From Scenedesmus sp. ARA3 (Eukaryota > Chlorophyta > Chlorophyceae > Sphaeropleales > Scenedesmaceae), in NCBI GenBank assembly GCA_004335835.1, contig RWJK01000711.1, forward strand, positions 1-26,139: a stretch of 26,139 bases of DNA. Direction: 5' to 3'. The notes beneath the pieces are model-generated. The model saw nothing but the letters and a program-made list of their open reading frames with translations. It had not been told where the DNA came from and searched no databases. The position numbers and the translations under genes were made by a program. Shown in pieces: positions 1 through 10,441 of this stretch. Positions within the stretch are counted from its first letter, which is position 1. Each line of letters opens with the position of its first letter.

Positions 1-1013
1 GCCGCATTGCCAGCCTGGAACTGAACCACAAGGCTGTGGACAGCGCGCGTGCAGGGCAGAGCGGGCCATGAAGATTAAGCTAGGTGCGGTGTGTTGCTGT
101 TTTTGAGTCGTGGGCGTGGGTTCAGGGCTTCCTGCAAGGTGCTCCTGCAAGCTGTTGCGTGGAGTTGGTGTGTCAGCAAAGGGCATTGAGCTGGGCCGCA
201 TTGGGAGCCTGCAGCTGAACCACAAGGTTGAACCACACACTGCAGGGATGCCTTGATCACTGACAGGATATACGGATGAAATCTGTCATGTTTTGCAGGC
301 AACGTCTGTCATGTTTTGCAGGCAACGGAATCGAGAAGAGCCGCATGTACGGCCGCCACTGTGACCACAACGACCAGCTGGTGTCCCACACACTGCACTT
401 GATGTTGATATACAGCTGATTCGTGTCATGTTTTGCAGGCAACGGAATCGAGCAGAGCCGCATGTACGGCCGCCACTTTGACCACAATGACCAGCTGGTG
501 TCCAAGATCACGCGCGAGTCCATCAACGCGCTCAAGGCGCACTTTGCGGACGAGATGACCAAGGACGACTGGCGGCTGGTGAGGGTTCAGCTGTGGTTTT
601 GCATTAGGTCGCGAGTCAGGTTTTAGGGCTTTACTGAGGATGCATAGTCCATTTATGCACTCAAGGCACACTTTGCGGATGAGATGATCAAGGACGACTG
701 GAGGCTGGTGAGGGTTCACGGGGCTTCATTGCTTTGTTGTTGCTGCTGGTGTTCGGGTAGTTCAGGGTGTGCGTAACAAACAGAGTTGCGAATGAGCCAC
801 AGTATAAGTTGGCCGGTCTGCAGTTGCCTTGTCAGCGCAGGCAGTGGTGCAGCCTATGGCAGCCCTTGCTGCTTGTGGGGGCTGGCTGAGGTGGCAGCAG
901 TGCACGTTGCATACCTGCTGTGCTGAGGATCACTGCTGCTGCTGCTGCTGCTGTTGCTGCTGCTTGCGTGTTGCCAGGTGGTCAAGCTCAAGAAGGTGTT
1001 TGGCGTGCAGTAA
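1..1013 (+). CDS. Translation initiation factor eIF5B, C-terminal end (partial, 5' end outside window)
   Basis: eIF5B is the ribosome-dependent GTPase that joins the ribosomal subunits at the end of initiation in the cytosol. Only the end of domain IV is present. Exons are 1-83, 439-578 and 978-1013 (TAA at 1011-1013), with GT-AG introns. The first exon reads RIASLELNHKAVDSARAGQS, then MKIKL after a frame change. The second contains MYGRHFDHND, LVSKITRESI and DEMTKDDW. The last reads VVKLKKVFGVQ. This follows the eIF5B C-terminus (SIEINHK, GRHF, LVSKISR, DEMQKSDWQL, ELKK) closely. Oddity: in exon 1 the frame through GQS (to 62) and the frame starting at ATG 68-70 differ by one missing base, so either the gene or assembly has a 1-nt deletion or this is a decayed exon copy. 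Both introns hold partial exon duplicates. Family assignment is firm; integrity of exon 1 is not. Confidence 0.9.
182..230 (+). repeat. Partial duplicate of eIF5B exon 1 inside the following intron
   Basis: Bases 186-228 repeat the start of the exon at 1-45. They translate as LGRIGSLQLNHKV against RIASLELNHKAV, after which the similarity is lost and a stop follows. The copy reaches further upstream than the window's own exon start. It looks like a decayed tandem duplicate. Confidence 0.75.
282..419 (+). repeat. Duplicate of eIF5B exon 2 with its 3' splice site (decayed)
   Basis: The acceptor segment TGTCATGTTTTGCAGGCAAC occurs three times, at about 284, 307 and 426; the first two form a 23-bp tandem. 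The copy after 320 repeats GNGIE-SRMYGRH-DHNDQLVS, with Q to K and F to C changes. It then diverges and hits TGA at 417-419. The intact exon starts at 439. Confidence 0.85.
649..715 (+). repeat. Duplicate of the 3' end of eIF5B exon 2 with its donor site
   Basis: This segment repeats bases 520-585, including the DEMTKDDWRLV codons and the GGCTGGTGAGGGTTCA donor context, with scattered substitutions (for example T to I in DEMIKDDW). It lies in the last intron, before the terminal exon at 978. Confidence 0.85.
932..964 (+). repeat. CTG triplet run upstream of eIF5B terminal-exon acceptor
   Basis: An almost pure CTG run ends about 13 nt before the 3' splice site at 977. It stands where a polypyrimidine tract normally would. 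Confidence 0.9.
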
Positions 1014-2591
1014 GGCCAGCAGGAGGTGTAGAGCAGCCACATGCAAGGTGTGCAGCAACCACACACGCAATATGTGGAACAGCCAGCGGCAGTTGCAGTG
1101 TGAGCTGCTGCGGCTGCAGTTGCGAGCACTCCTTGCGGCTGCAGGCTGGTGCCTTGTCGTGTCTGCTGCTGAAGTGCAGTGCTGAGGAGGATAGCCGCAG
1201 CGCAGTGTTTGATGATTGTAGGTAGGGCGCAGTCTGTGCAAGCGCAAGAATGGAGACTAGTCAGCATCGTCAGCAGCAGCAGCAGCAGCAAGAGTTGAGG
1301 CGATGCAGCTGTTGCTGCTACTTGTGTAGTTGGCAGTCAGGCGACTTGCAAGTGGATGTTTGATGTGTTGTGCCTTGCCGTGAATCAACTCCAGTGGCAG
1401 ATAACAGCTGCACTAGACACGAGCTCGTGTCTGCTGAGACGCGGTGGCTGGAAGTTGGGTGCCGGTATGCTGCTGGTGTTTGCAGAGTGCAGCTTGAAAG
1501 CACGTTGTGGGCAGCAAGCAACAGCTGCTGTCAGTTGTGTCTGATGTCTGTTTGCTGCGGCAAGTTGATGCTGGATACGGCTGCAATGCTGCAGAGAGCG
1601 TACATTGTACATAGGGTATGTGTGCACTGCTTGCAGGTACAGAATTTTACCTTCGATTGTTGAGTAGACAGGGTGTGAGAGGCGTGTGAACACCGCAGCA
1701 GTTTCTGTGTATATGTGCGTACATATTGTTTCACGTGCAGTTGCAGGTGCTCTGTCACAGTTTGTTGATGTCACAAGGGCACCACGACTGCTGGCTTGCT
1801 GTACAGCAGAACTGCTGTAGAGCGTGCTGCTGATTGGTAACCTCAACCAACCGTCCGTGAGTCTAGATTGGTTTTGCATCAAACGCTGAGGGTTGCGTAC
1901 TTCGCTACAGAACAGGACCTGCATCAGCAGGAGCAAGCAGACAACATTCGCACAAGAGCGTCTGTTTCTTGTTCAACGCGGCTCGTTTTTGAGTCAACGC
2001 GGCTCCCAACATGCGCTGGCTGTCATTGCTGCACTGAGCTGGGCTGAGCGCGCTTTCCTGCGATTGTGTCACCTTCAACTCTCTACACTGCAACCTCGGT
2101 ACACACGGGCAGCATAGTGAGCTGCAGCCTGATTTGAACTACGCCCTGAACCCCGATAACGCCAGCACCACCACGCTCGTCCGTATGACATGAATGCCGG
2201 GTTTTGAAGCGACTTGGTAATGCCGGATATTGATTAGGTAGTCCTTGCCGCCCTGTTTGCGACCTTGGCGTTGCTTGCATCGTAGTGCCATTCTGTTGTG
2301 TGTCGGGAACTTGAGAGTACTCTTGAGCAGGCATACTTCAACAAACATGACGTTGCAGCAAAGAATTCAATTGCAGCGAATGACTGGGAATCCATCCCAC
2401 TCCTGTTGCAGGCAAGCTTGGACACCAGCAGCAGCAGCAGAAGCAGAGAAAAGCAGGGCACCAGCAAGCTGTCGTCCGGCTCAACAGGAAGATGCATCTT
2501 GTGCCGCTGCGGTAGCCACTTAATAATATAGCTGGCAGTGACAGCACCACTGTCGCGGGACCCTGAACCGCGCTGGTGTCCTTGCAGGCAC
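1014..2591. other. Intergenic / 5' leader region between eIF5B and the thioesterase
   Basis: No convincing gene was seen. A short CAG run lies at about 1269-1291. The region probably holds the eIF5B 3' UTR and the promoter and 5' UTR of the thioesterase gene. An acceptor-like CTTGCAG at 2581-2587, just before the proposed thioesterase start, allows an unseen upstream non-coding or coding exon here. Open frames in this stretch are short and low in complexity. Confidence 0.5.
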
Positions 2592-4630
2592 ATGCATCAT
2601 CGCTCACGCGTCATCAGCCAGTCAACAGCAGCAGCAGCAGCAGCAGCAGCAAAGCCCAAAGCAGCAGCACAGCAGCCGCTGCCGCCTGATGTCCTGCACA
2701 TAGAGCAGAGCCATGGGCACTGGCACAAGGGTGAGCCTGGCTGCTGTGTGTGTTGCTGGCCTTGCCTACCCAGGGGCCTTGCAGAGACAGCAACACCGCA
2801 GCTGCAACATGTAGAGCACGCTTGGGTATGCCATGTTTTGCTGTGTAACATGTTGTACAGCATGTCCAAAGCAGTTGGGCCAGCCATGACGTACCCTGCA
2901 ACCACCAACACCACAGCTCCCAGCAACGCAAGTTTGACGCATATGGCTGCCACAGTAACGCCCTAAACACACACCCAGGCGTGATTGAAGGTGCAAATTC
3001 CTGCAACAGCAGCAGACGTCCGTGTTCTGGACACTCCTTTTAAACTTGTGTGCAGGTGTGCACTATGTGGTCATGGAAGTCCGGGACTATGAACTTGACC
3101 AGTTCCAGGTGCGAACTTCTCACATGGAGGCAGCCGCGCCCAGTACACGTCGAAGTGGGCCACAAATGTTATGATGTTGCAGCTGCAAACATTTCAAATG
3201 CCTGCTGCCGGGAACATCAGAGGTGCCGTGCTGCTGCACCTGATGAGTTGCTAGTTGGTGCTTGCTCACACGCTGCTGCATCGTTGCATTGCAGGTGGTC
3301 AACAATGCAATCTATGCTAGCTACGTGCAGCATGGTGAGTGCTGAGTTGATGGTGCTTTCTGGCATGACTTGCAGAGAACTTCTGCGCTAATTTCAACAA
3401 GCAGTGCAGCTTTCAAACAAGCAACTTCGACTGCTTAGCCACCTTTCAGATGCCAGGCACAGTCACATGTCTGTTGGTGCCTTATGCCTTCCGCTTGTCA
3501 GATGTTCGCGCTTCCCATGCAAGGCATATCTGCAACTTTGCGTCACATGGGCGTCCAGAACACCGTACTCTGCTGCTGCAACACCTGCAAAGAATCACAC
3601 AGCATGCTGCAACTGCAACTGCCACCTAGCCAGGCCGCCACAAGGCCCTTGCCAGCTTGGGTGTGCCAGTGGAGCAGTTTCAGCAGCAGGGCATCCTGAT
3701 GGCACTCAGTGAGCTGTCACTGTCCTACAAAGCCCCCCTGAGAGCTGGTGACACCTTCTACGTCACTACTGCAATCGCACAGGTGGGGCTGTGCACTGCT
3801 GCTGCGAAGCAAGCATAGTGGGGCTGGGCAATTGTCTGTATGCCCAGAGCTAGATGTGACAGCTACTACACCTGGTGCTGCTGCAGCGCGTGCAGCCTGT
3901 AGGGGGTGACACAAAACGAGCACCTGCCACCAATGCATGCATGAAGTGCCAAGACGATATGTTGCAGCAGCTGCTGTATCAATGTAGTGCCATGGCATTG
4001 CGGTGCATGTGCATGCGTGCTAACCTGTACTTGCATGCACATGTGTTACAAACTGCACAGGTGTCGGCAGCTCGGCTGGTGATCGACCATACCGTGCAGC
4101 AGGTGACAGGTCACCAGGGGGCACAGGACAAGCCAGTGGTGAGTGTGTGGTGCCTGGCAGCAGCTGCTTCCTTCAGCAGCAGCAGCAGCAGCAGAGCCTC
4201 CCTGAAGCAGCAGTATGTGAGGTATGCAAAGATGGACAGTCTAGCATGAAAAATGCAAAGCTGCGCACCTTCAAGCATTGCTGCATGCTTGCTTCCGTTT
4301 ATAGTATTTAAATCGAGTCATCCAGCTCCCAGTGGCACAATGCTGAGTCATCATGCCGGATGCAGCCCAAGCCCTGGTAGATGAAATGCACATGCTATGT
4401 GCTGCTTGCATGCCGCTGGCGCATCACACGCTGTGTACGTAATCCAGTATGGCGTGCTCAGCAGTGTGATGATGATGGTGCTGCTGTCGTGTGGCCCGCA
4501 GGCAGCCTGCCAAGCAACAGCCACTGTGGTGTTCCTTGATGACAAGTACAGGCCGGTGCGGGTGCCGGGCAGTGTGAAGCAGCTGTTTGGCAGCCTGAAT
4601 GCAGAGTACAAGGCGCCAGCGGAGCAGTGA
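2592..4630 (+). CDS. Hotdog-fold acyl-lipid/acyl-ACP thioesterase, plant ALT type
   Basis: A 4HBT-superfamily thioesterase that would hydrolyse fatty acyl-ACP or acyl thioesters, probably in the plastid. Exons: 2592-2730, 3056-3108, 3295-3334, 3634-3782, 4061-4138, 4502-4630 (588 nt, 195 aa plus stop); all phases match. Residues 1-46 are basic, Ser/Ala-rich and contain Ala8 encoded by a GCA run, like a transit peptide. Residues 53-68 carry MEVRDYELDQ followed by VVNN; Asp61 fits the catalytic Asp of this family. QHGRH, ISELT-like ALSELSLSYKAPLRAGD and the C-terminal FLDDKYRPVRVP all match the ALT proteins of land plants. The Gly usually before VVNN is Gln64 here. The start is the first ATG of the exon; an upstream exon cannot be excluded. 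Family call firm, substrate unknown. Confidence 0.9.
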
Positions 4631-6020
4631 TCACATGAGCGCTGCCGTTGTTGTGCTGCTGGAGAAGCCTCTGGTGTGCGCTGCCAGGTCATCATCATGT
4701 TACCCATCAAGCCATGGATCAACGCCGTCTGGGAGCAGATGTTCTTCAGCAGCACAGAGGGGAGCAGCGGGCTCTCCTCTGTGCTGCTGGAGAACAAGAA
4801 GCTTCTGGTGTGCGCTGCCAGATCATGGCGGTGCCTTTCGTGCCAAGAGATCGGCTGGCGGGCTCCCCTCAGTGAGGGCGTGGAAGGTGGTTGTGCGTGT
4901 GGTGTTGACACAGAGGTTGCACGTGGATGCATGCAAGCAGGATAGCGATACAACTGACACAGCCTACGAATACTGGAATTCTGGCGTCTTATCAGGCACT
5001 GAAACAGGTGCCAAGAGACGGTGCAGTGTATCCACCGCCCACGCCCCATCCTGAACAAAAAGCTGTGTAGCAGCAGTGCCTTCTTTTTGCTGGTTACCTT
5101 TGAAACATGTGAACCCGAAGTTTTGAAATCACAAGGGCATGCGTCGCACGCACTCATCTGTCTGATGTTTTTCTGTCTTATATTTGCGTCCAACGGCTGG
5201 CAGCGCTGCTAGAGTTCAACTCCCACGCAGTGCGGCGGGGCCGCCGGCAGTGCCTACTAGGCGTCCTGCAGTGGCGCCCACAGCTCAAAAGCAGAGTGCT
5301 TGTCATCATCGTCATATGTTACGTCATAAGTTACCATACTACACCTGAGCCCATGCCGCCATCAGCCTGATACGGCACCCGTTTGGCAAACCATCACCGT
5401 CGAGTGGGTGGAACGTATTGGCATGTTTGACCAGCGCGCCTGGCGTGCCTGGCAGTGCAACTCTGTGGACACGCGCGGCCTGGAGATAAAACGAGTTCTC
5501 AGGCAACCGCATGACACAGAGGTCCGGATACATCAAATACAAAATGTGCAACACTGATACTGGCAGCAGCTGCCAAAGGAACCCGGCATGTGGCAAACAA
5601 CGTTGCTGGGTACAAAGCGTGCAAATGCTACAGGCGGCACGCGCCGCATATGAAGATGCCACATCTGTGCATCATGTGCAGACGACATACGGCACCATTA
5701 CTAAACGTGCAAACACTTGCTGCTGCCTGCTTGACTCCATACATCGGTGTTTGTGTCTACACCAAATTAAACAAAAACTGCACCATGCACCCACTGCATA
5801 ATGCGCATATATGCTTGCCCTCAAGCATCACCTGCAACAAAACCATGCCTGGCGGCCGCCAACGTCCAACATAGTAGCTATACACCAAACAGCAGGCGGG
5901 GCAACACGCCACACCAGCCGCAGCAGCTGTAGCCGCCAAGTGCCTACTCAGCCGTTCCGTTCTAACTGATCCACACCCAGAGCCCCCAATGCGCCGCAGC
6001 CCAGCACAACTCAGCACTGC
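4631..6020. other. Intergenic region between two convergent genes
   Basis: This 1.39-kb stretch separates the thioesterase stop from the minus-strand stop at 6021. It holds a diverged direct duplicate: 4653-4693 against 4781-4825 (shared core GTGCTGCTGGAGAA, then CTGGTGTGCGCTGCCAG). No gene is recognisable. A long open frame runs on the minus strand across 4351-5193, but it overlaps a real exon antisense and has no recognisable domain. Confidence 0.5.
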
Positions 6021-6193
6021 TCAGAAGTTGTGCACGCAGCTGTAGTAGTAGGTGGCGCGTGAGATGCTGTAGCTGGTCACGCTCAGCTTGCCATCAGGCA
6101 GGCAGTACACTGCAGGGCGGCCCTGCCTGCGCAGCGAGTTGCTGTCAAGCAGTGCATCCGGCTCAAAGCTGTCAGTGACAACCAGCACCACCT

Positions 6194-6228
<35 letters not shown>

Positions 6229-7025
6229 CCGACTCAGCATGATGAGCATGCCATATCCATGAGATCAAGTTGCTGTCCAGCAGTGCATCCGGCTCAAAGC
6301 TGTCAGTGACAACCAGCACTACCTGCAGCAGCAGCAGCAGCAGTAGCAGGCTGAGCCAGCATGATGAGCATGCCATATCAAAGAAATCAAGTTGCTGCAG
6401 CAGCAGGCTGACTCAGCATGAAAAGTGCGGCGCATCCTTGGCGTAATCATCACAGCACCTGAAGCTGTTGATTGTGACATTACAGCTGATGCGTACCCTG
6501 GCGCACTCGGCAGCAGCAATGCACGCTGTGCACACCCTGTTTGTAGCGGCACAGCAGCACGCACGCGCAACACCCATTTGTAGCAGCACGGCAGCACGCT
6601 GGCCACGCGCAGACACCCAGCATCGCTTGAAGGTGCGTAACTATGCGTGTACCTTGGAACCTTCGGAATCCAGGAGCCGTACAACTTCTCAACTGTCACA
6701 CATTCACCCTTTCATACCCACCTGGGGCAGCTGCCGCAGCACACCCAGCAGCATCGCCCGGAACATGCCGCCCGTCTGCGACCCCGAGCCCTGCTGAAGC
6801 ATCGCCGCATCCGCCTCGTCCAGCAGCAGCAGCAGCGGCTGCTCGCTGCACATGCCCAGCAGCGTCAGCCTTGCCGCAAGCGCCTCAGCACACCGATCTG
6901 TGCCATCTTCTTCTTCCCCGTCTTCCGCTACATTGTCAAACTCGCTGTCCCCTTCAATGCGCTCATCCTCACTGTCCGAAAAGTTCAGGTATTCGTCAGG
7001 TGGACCCCCAGGGCCAGGTGCCCCC

Positions 7026-7061
<36 letters not shown>

Positions 7062-7299
7062 GCTTGGGGAGGGCCCCAGAACAGCCTGTCGCCGTCAAGC
7101 AGGCGCCACCTGTACTCAGCACGCGCTGCTCCTGCTGCTGCTGCTGCTGCTGCCGGCGCTGCAGGAGCCTGGTCCTGTTGCGGCGGTGGCGGCAGTACCA
7201 ATGCTCCGTGCAGCTGCTGCTGCTGCTGCTGCTCAGGCTGTTCAGGCTGTGGTGCTCCTTGCGGCTGCTGCTGTGCTTCACCTGCTTGCTGCTGCGGCG

Positions 7300-7331
<32 letters not shown>

Positions 7332-9770
7332 GCAGCAAACACGCCGCGCATGATTGCTGCCTCAATGTCCTCATGTGTGCAGCAGCCCGCAAGTGTAACA
7401 TAGAACGGCTTGCGCGAAGGGCATGCCAGCACTGCTGCTGCCGCTGCAGCGCGCCTGCTGTAGCCGCTGCTGGCACTGACGCGCACCAGCTGCACGCTGC
7501 TGGACGCTGCCAGGCGCTCTGCAATGGCTTGTACCACCTGCACATGCAGTTTGAGCAGCAGCATGGGTGTTACTATGGGAAATTTATGAAGGGAAGCTGT
7601 AAAGCGCAAGAGCCCGTGCAGTGCGATGAAGTATATGCGCAGTGCCAGGGCAGAGCTTGTAGAAGCACTGCCTGCAATGTCAGACGGCACTTGCAAGGGC
7701 CTTGCATCATGCAAACACGATCCACAGAACCTGGTTTGCCAGAGCAACCTGCACACGCACACATACTCCGGCAGGGCCGCTGCACCTTCACAACCACGCC
7801 GAACTCATCACACCAAAATAAACACACCATCGCCACCACGCCTTCGGCCTACCTGTGCCGGCACTGGCCTGCTGCCTGCGAGCGCCTTCAGCTGCGCTGC
7901 TGTCTCCGCAGCGTCCCGCAGCTGCCCAGCAAAGCTGTACGGCACCAGCCGGGACACACACTGCAGCAGGCCCTCATCATCTGATGTCAGCGCCTCATGC
8001 ACAGCCCGCCACACACCACTGTTGTTGCCCGCAGCAGCAGCAGCAGGGGTGGTGAAAGCGCCTGCTGCTGCAGCGGCAGCTGACGTGCCCGGTGCTGCGG
8101 CTGCTTGCTGCTGTGCTGCTGCTGCAGCAGCGTGCCGCGCCTGTGCGCGGGCTGCTCCTGCTGTGCCTGCATGCCCTGCTGCTGCTGCTGCTGCTGCTGC
8201 TGGCTGCGCATCAGGCTCGCATGCTTCCAGCCAGGTGCGCCGCCTACCACTGAGCCTCCCCGCTGCACCAGCTGCTGCTGCTGCTGTTGGAGCACCTGGG
8301 ACAGCCGCCACAAGGCCAGGTGCTGCTGCTGCTGCTGCCGCTACATGTGCATTCGCCCTGAGGTGCGCGATGTCGTCAGCCGTCATGCCAAACGCTGTCA
8401 GCATGGCATTCACAAGGTTCTCAGCAGCACCTCCTGCCTGCTGCTGCTGCTGCTGCTGCTGTGCTGGCTGTCCCAGCCGAGCTGCTGCTGCTGCTGCTGC
8501 TGAAGGTGGGTGTGGCCAGCCAGGTTGTGCAGCAGCCAGCAGCCGATCAGGAGCAGCAGGGCTGACATATGCAACTGGCCCCGCTGCTGCCGCCTGCTGC
8601 TGCTGCTGCTGCTGGTGACCCCTGTGCCGTACAAGAGGCAATTCCTGAGGCTGCCGTTGCACGTGCTGCTGTTGCTGCTGCTGCCCGCCATCTACTGGAG
8701 CAGCAGCATCCTCATCAGCTGCAGTCATCAGAGGCAGGCCCAAACGAAGCCGCTGCCTGCTACCTCCTGCTCTTACTGCTGCTGCTGCCACTGCTGGGCT
8801 GAGCCTGCCAGACCCTGGTGCTGCTGCTGGTGCTGCTGTAGATGTAATGACATCCGCGTACTGTTCAAAGTAGCGCTGGAATCGCTGCTTGCTTTGCGGC
8901 GAGGACAGCAGCAGCGCCAGTGCATCCAGCTCATCATGGTATGCGTCATGTCCCAAATAACTCGCATGCTCACGCAGCTCGTATGGGAACACCTGCAGGT
9001 GGTAACAAGAGGGTACAGGCAAGTTGCAGCAGCGTGCCCAGCTTGCAGGAAAGCGCTTGCAGGAACGCCATGGCAGACTGCAGGTCACAGTTGGATGCAA
9101 TTGCCAAGATCTGTAAAATTGATGAAGGCATGTGGAGGCAGCTTATAAGTTCAAGGAGACCTGCCCAGTAAGAGCCATGCCCATCTGCTTGCTATGCAGC
9201 TGTCCTGCAAGCATCTGCAAAGTTGGTGCCAGCCCTACCGCTCAGCTGCACGCTGACCTAGCTGCGGCAACTCTTGGCTTTTGCGTATACCTGAGCAGAA
9301 TCCAGCATCAAGTGACTTCAACAGCAGCAGCAGCAGTATCGCTTATGTACCTGGAAGAAGTCCTGCCAGGTTGCATCCTTGAGCAGTTCAAACAGCTCAT
9401 CCAGTGAGCGGGACTGCGAGTGCAGCGCCGGGTGCAGCAGGCTCACTAACGAGTGCCACATCTCCTCCAGCATCTGCTGGTTGATCTCCCGGTGCCACAA
9501 CAAGCTGGCATGAGCCCCCTGTGAGTTAGCCAATCCAAGCAGGGTGGCATAGCAGGCAGGGTACAAGACAGCAGCAGCAGAAGATAGCTCGCCATGAGGG
9601 CAAGGCAACGATGCATAAGCATGCAAGCAAGAAGGCGGAAAAGCATGCAGATCCACTGTGATAGCTGAGCCGTGTTTGGCTGTGCCGTGCATGCTGCAAT
9701 GTTGCAGGCAGAGAAGGCAGTCCCAGGTTCAAGAACTCACCGGCCGCGCGCTGGGTATGCCCCGACCCAT
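6021..9770 (-). CDS. Poly-Gln/poly-Ala protein with a Walker-B-like AAA segment, unrecognised
   Basis: I do not recognise this gene. Exons on the minus strand: 9741-9770, 9351-9518, 7853-8992, 6722-7537, 6021-6191, all phase 0, giving 774 aa (ATG at 9768-9770, TGA at 6021-6023). Residues 11-110 are non-repetitive and helical looking (WHREINQQMLEEMW; FPYELREHASYLGHDAYHDE). Residues about 115-600 alternate unique pieces with Gln and Ala runs. Residues 629-658 are strongly acidic with Ser (FSDSEDE). Residues 681-689 read LLLLLDEAD, a Walker B pattern. The last exon opens VVLVVTDSFEPDALL, placed like a sensor-1 strand and the following helix of AAA proteins. No canonical Walker A is visible; SASSGYSRR (467-475) is at best a degenerate one. 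It may be an inactive or highly diverged AAA protein. Exon structure is fairly sure; function is not. Confidence 0.72.
6132..6420 (-). repeat. Tandem array of duplicated last-exon 5' edge (AAA-like gene)
   Basis: The unit holds the start of the last exon (VVLVVTDSFEPDALLDSN), its CTG-rich acceptor and adjoining intron. It occurs at about 6136-6267 (true exon), 6268-6389 (near-identical) and 6390-6420 (partial), a period of roughly 130 bp. The second copy keeps an intact CTGCAG acceptor but does not continue into the rest of the exon. Confidence 0.85.
6192..6228 (-). repeat. CTG run directly abutting a 3' splice site
   Basis: On the minus strand an almost pure CTG run ends in CTGCAG, immediately before the last exon of the AAA-like gene (6191). 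No separate pyrimidine tract is present. Confidence 0.85.
6815..8660 (-). repeat. CAG/CTG-derived low-complexity coding tracts
   Basis: More than ten triplet runs lie inside the two large exons of the AAA-like gene, for example at about 7028-7063, 7300-7332, 8178-8204, 8440-8462 and 8485-8503. Read in one frame they give poly-Gln, in another poly-Ala, within the same open frame. The opposite strand therefore shows long spurious Cys/Leu/Ala-rich open frames. Confidence 0.8.
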
Positions 9771-10441
9771 ATCGTAGGCTACTCCAGCAACAAACAGAAC
9801 ATATAATGCTTCGCTCCGGGGCGAGGTTCGATTTCCACGTTGCTGTGTGACGTGCGGTGCAAGCCTGGAACGCTGATTGATTGCGACAACGTCAGAGTAT
9901 CAACAGAACTATAATCAGCTGTTGGATCGTTCCTGCAGACCGCAGCTGTTCGGGCTGATGTTAACAGTGTTGTGCTCGTGTTCTGTCTGTCTTATGCCTC
10001 CTGCCTGCGTCTACAGAACCACTCCTCAAACTGTGTTTCTTACATAATGTGTGCGTGGGATGGTGTACAAGCTGCTACTGATGAAATTAAATCATGCCTT
10101 GCAACAGCAACGAACTATCAGGGTGGCAGACGCAACCTCAGCCACTCCCCCCAAACAGGGCAGCAGTGACAAGGGGGAGGAGGGAGCAAGGCTGTAGCAC
10201 GTGAAACTCCGCGATCGGTGATTGCAACTGTTTCATGAAATAATTAACCTTGATCGAACAGCACCTGCACAGTCACTTTGTCAGAACAACCCTAGACGAT
10301 CAGAACCAGCAGCAACGCTGCACACAGCCAACTGCCGCCTGATCTCGTGTAGCTGTACAAGCAGCTGAAATCTCAGCTTGAAGTGCTGCTGTGCTTTGTA
10401 ACAGTCACTGAGTGCTGTGAACATCCCAGCAGGCAAGCAGC
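9771..10441. promoter_or_regulatory. Shared divergent promoter region
   Basis: 671 bp separate the start codons of the minus-strand AAA-like gene and the plus-strand decarboxylase gene, so both promoters must lie here unless there are unseen upstream exons. A CATATAAT element at about 9800 reads ATTATATG towards the minus-strand gene, only about 30 nt from its ATG, so its role as a TATA box is doubtful. No other motif is clear. Confidence 0.45.

Noticed and set aside
1..1013. Bacterial or organellar IF-2 instead of eIF5B
   Set aside because: The MYGRHF, LVSKI-RESI and DEM-KDDW motifs are those of the eukaryotic factor, and the gene is interrupted by spliceosomal introns.
4351..5193. 280-codon open frame on the minus strand
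   Set aside because: It is antisense to the last thioesterase exon, has no recognisable motif, and looks like chance openness in this composition.
6413..6616. Possible extra exon of the AAA-like gene reading ISCNVTINSF
   Set aside because: Its splice phases do not fit the flanking phase-0 exons, and LRQLPQ joins VVLVVTDS directly in frame with the expected AAA order.
6647..8618. Long plus-strand open frames (up to about 445 codons) rich in Cys, Leu or Ala
   Set aside because: They are antisense reflections of the CAG-rich coding exons on the minus strand. CTG runs read in any frame lack stops. They contain no domain.
9820..9845. GGTTCGATTT resembling a tRNA B box
   Set aside because: The flanking bases do not form a 5-bp T-arm stem, and no acceptor, D or anticodon arms can be placed upstream.
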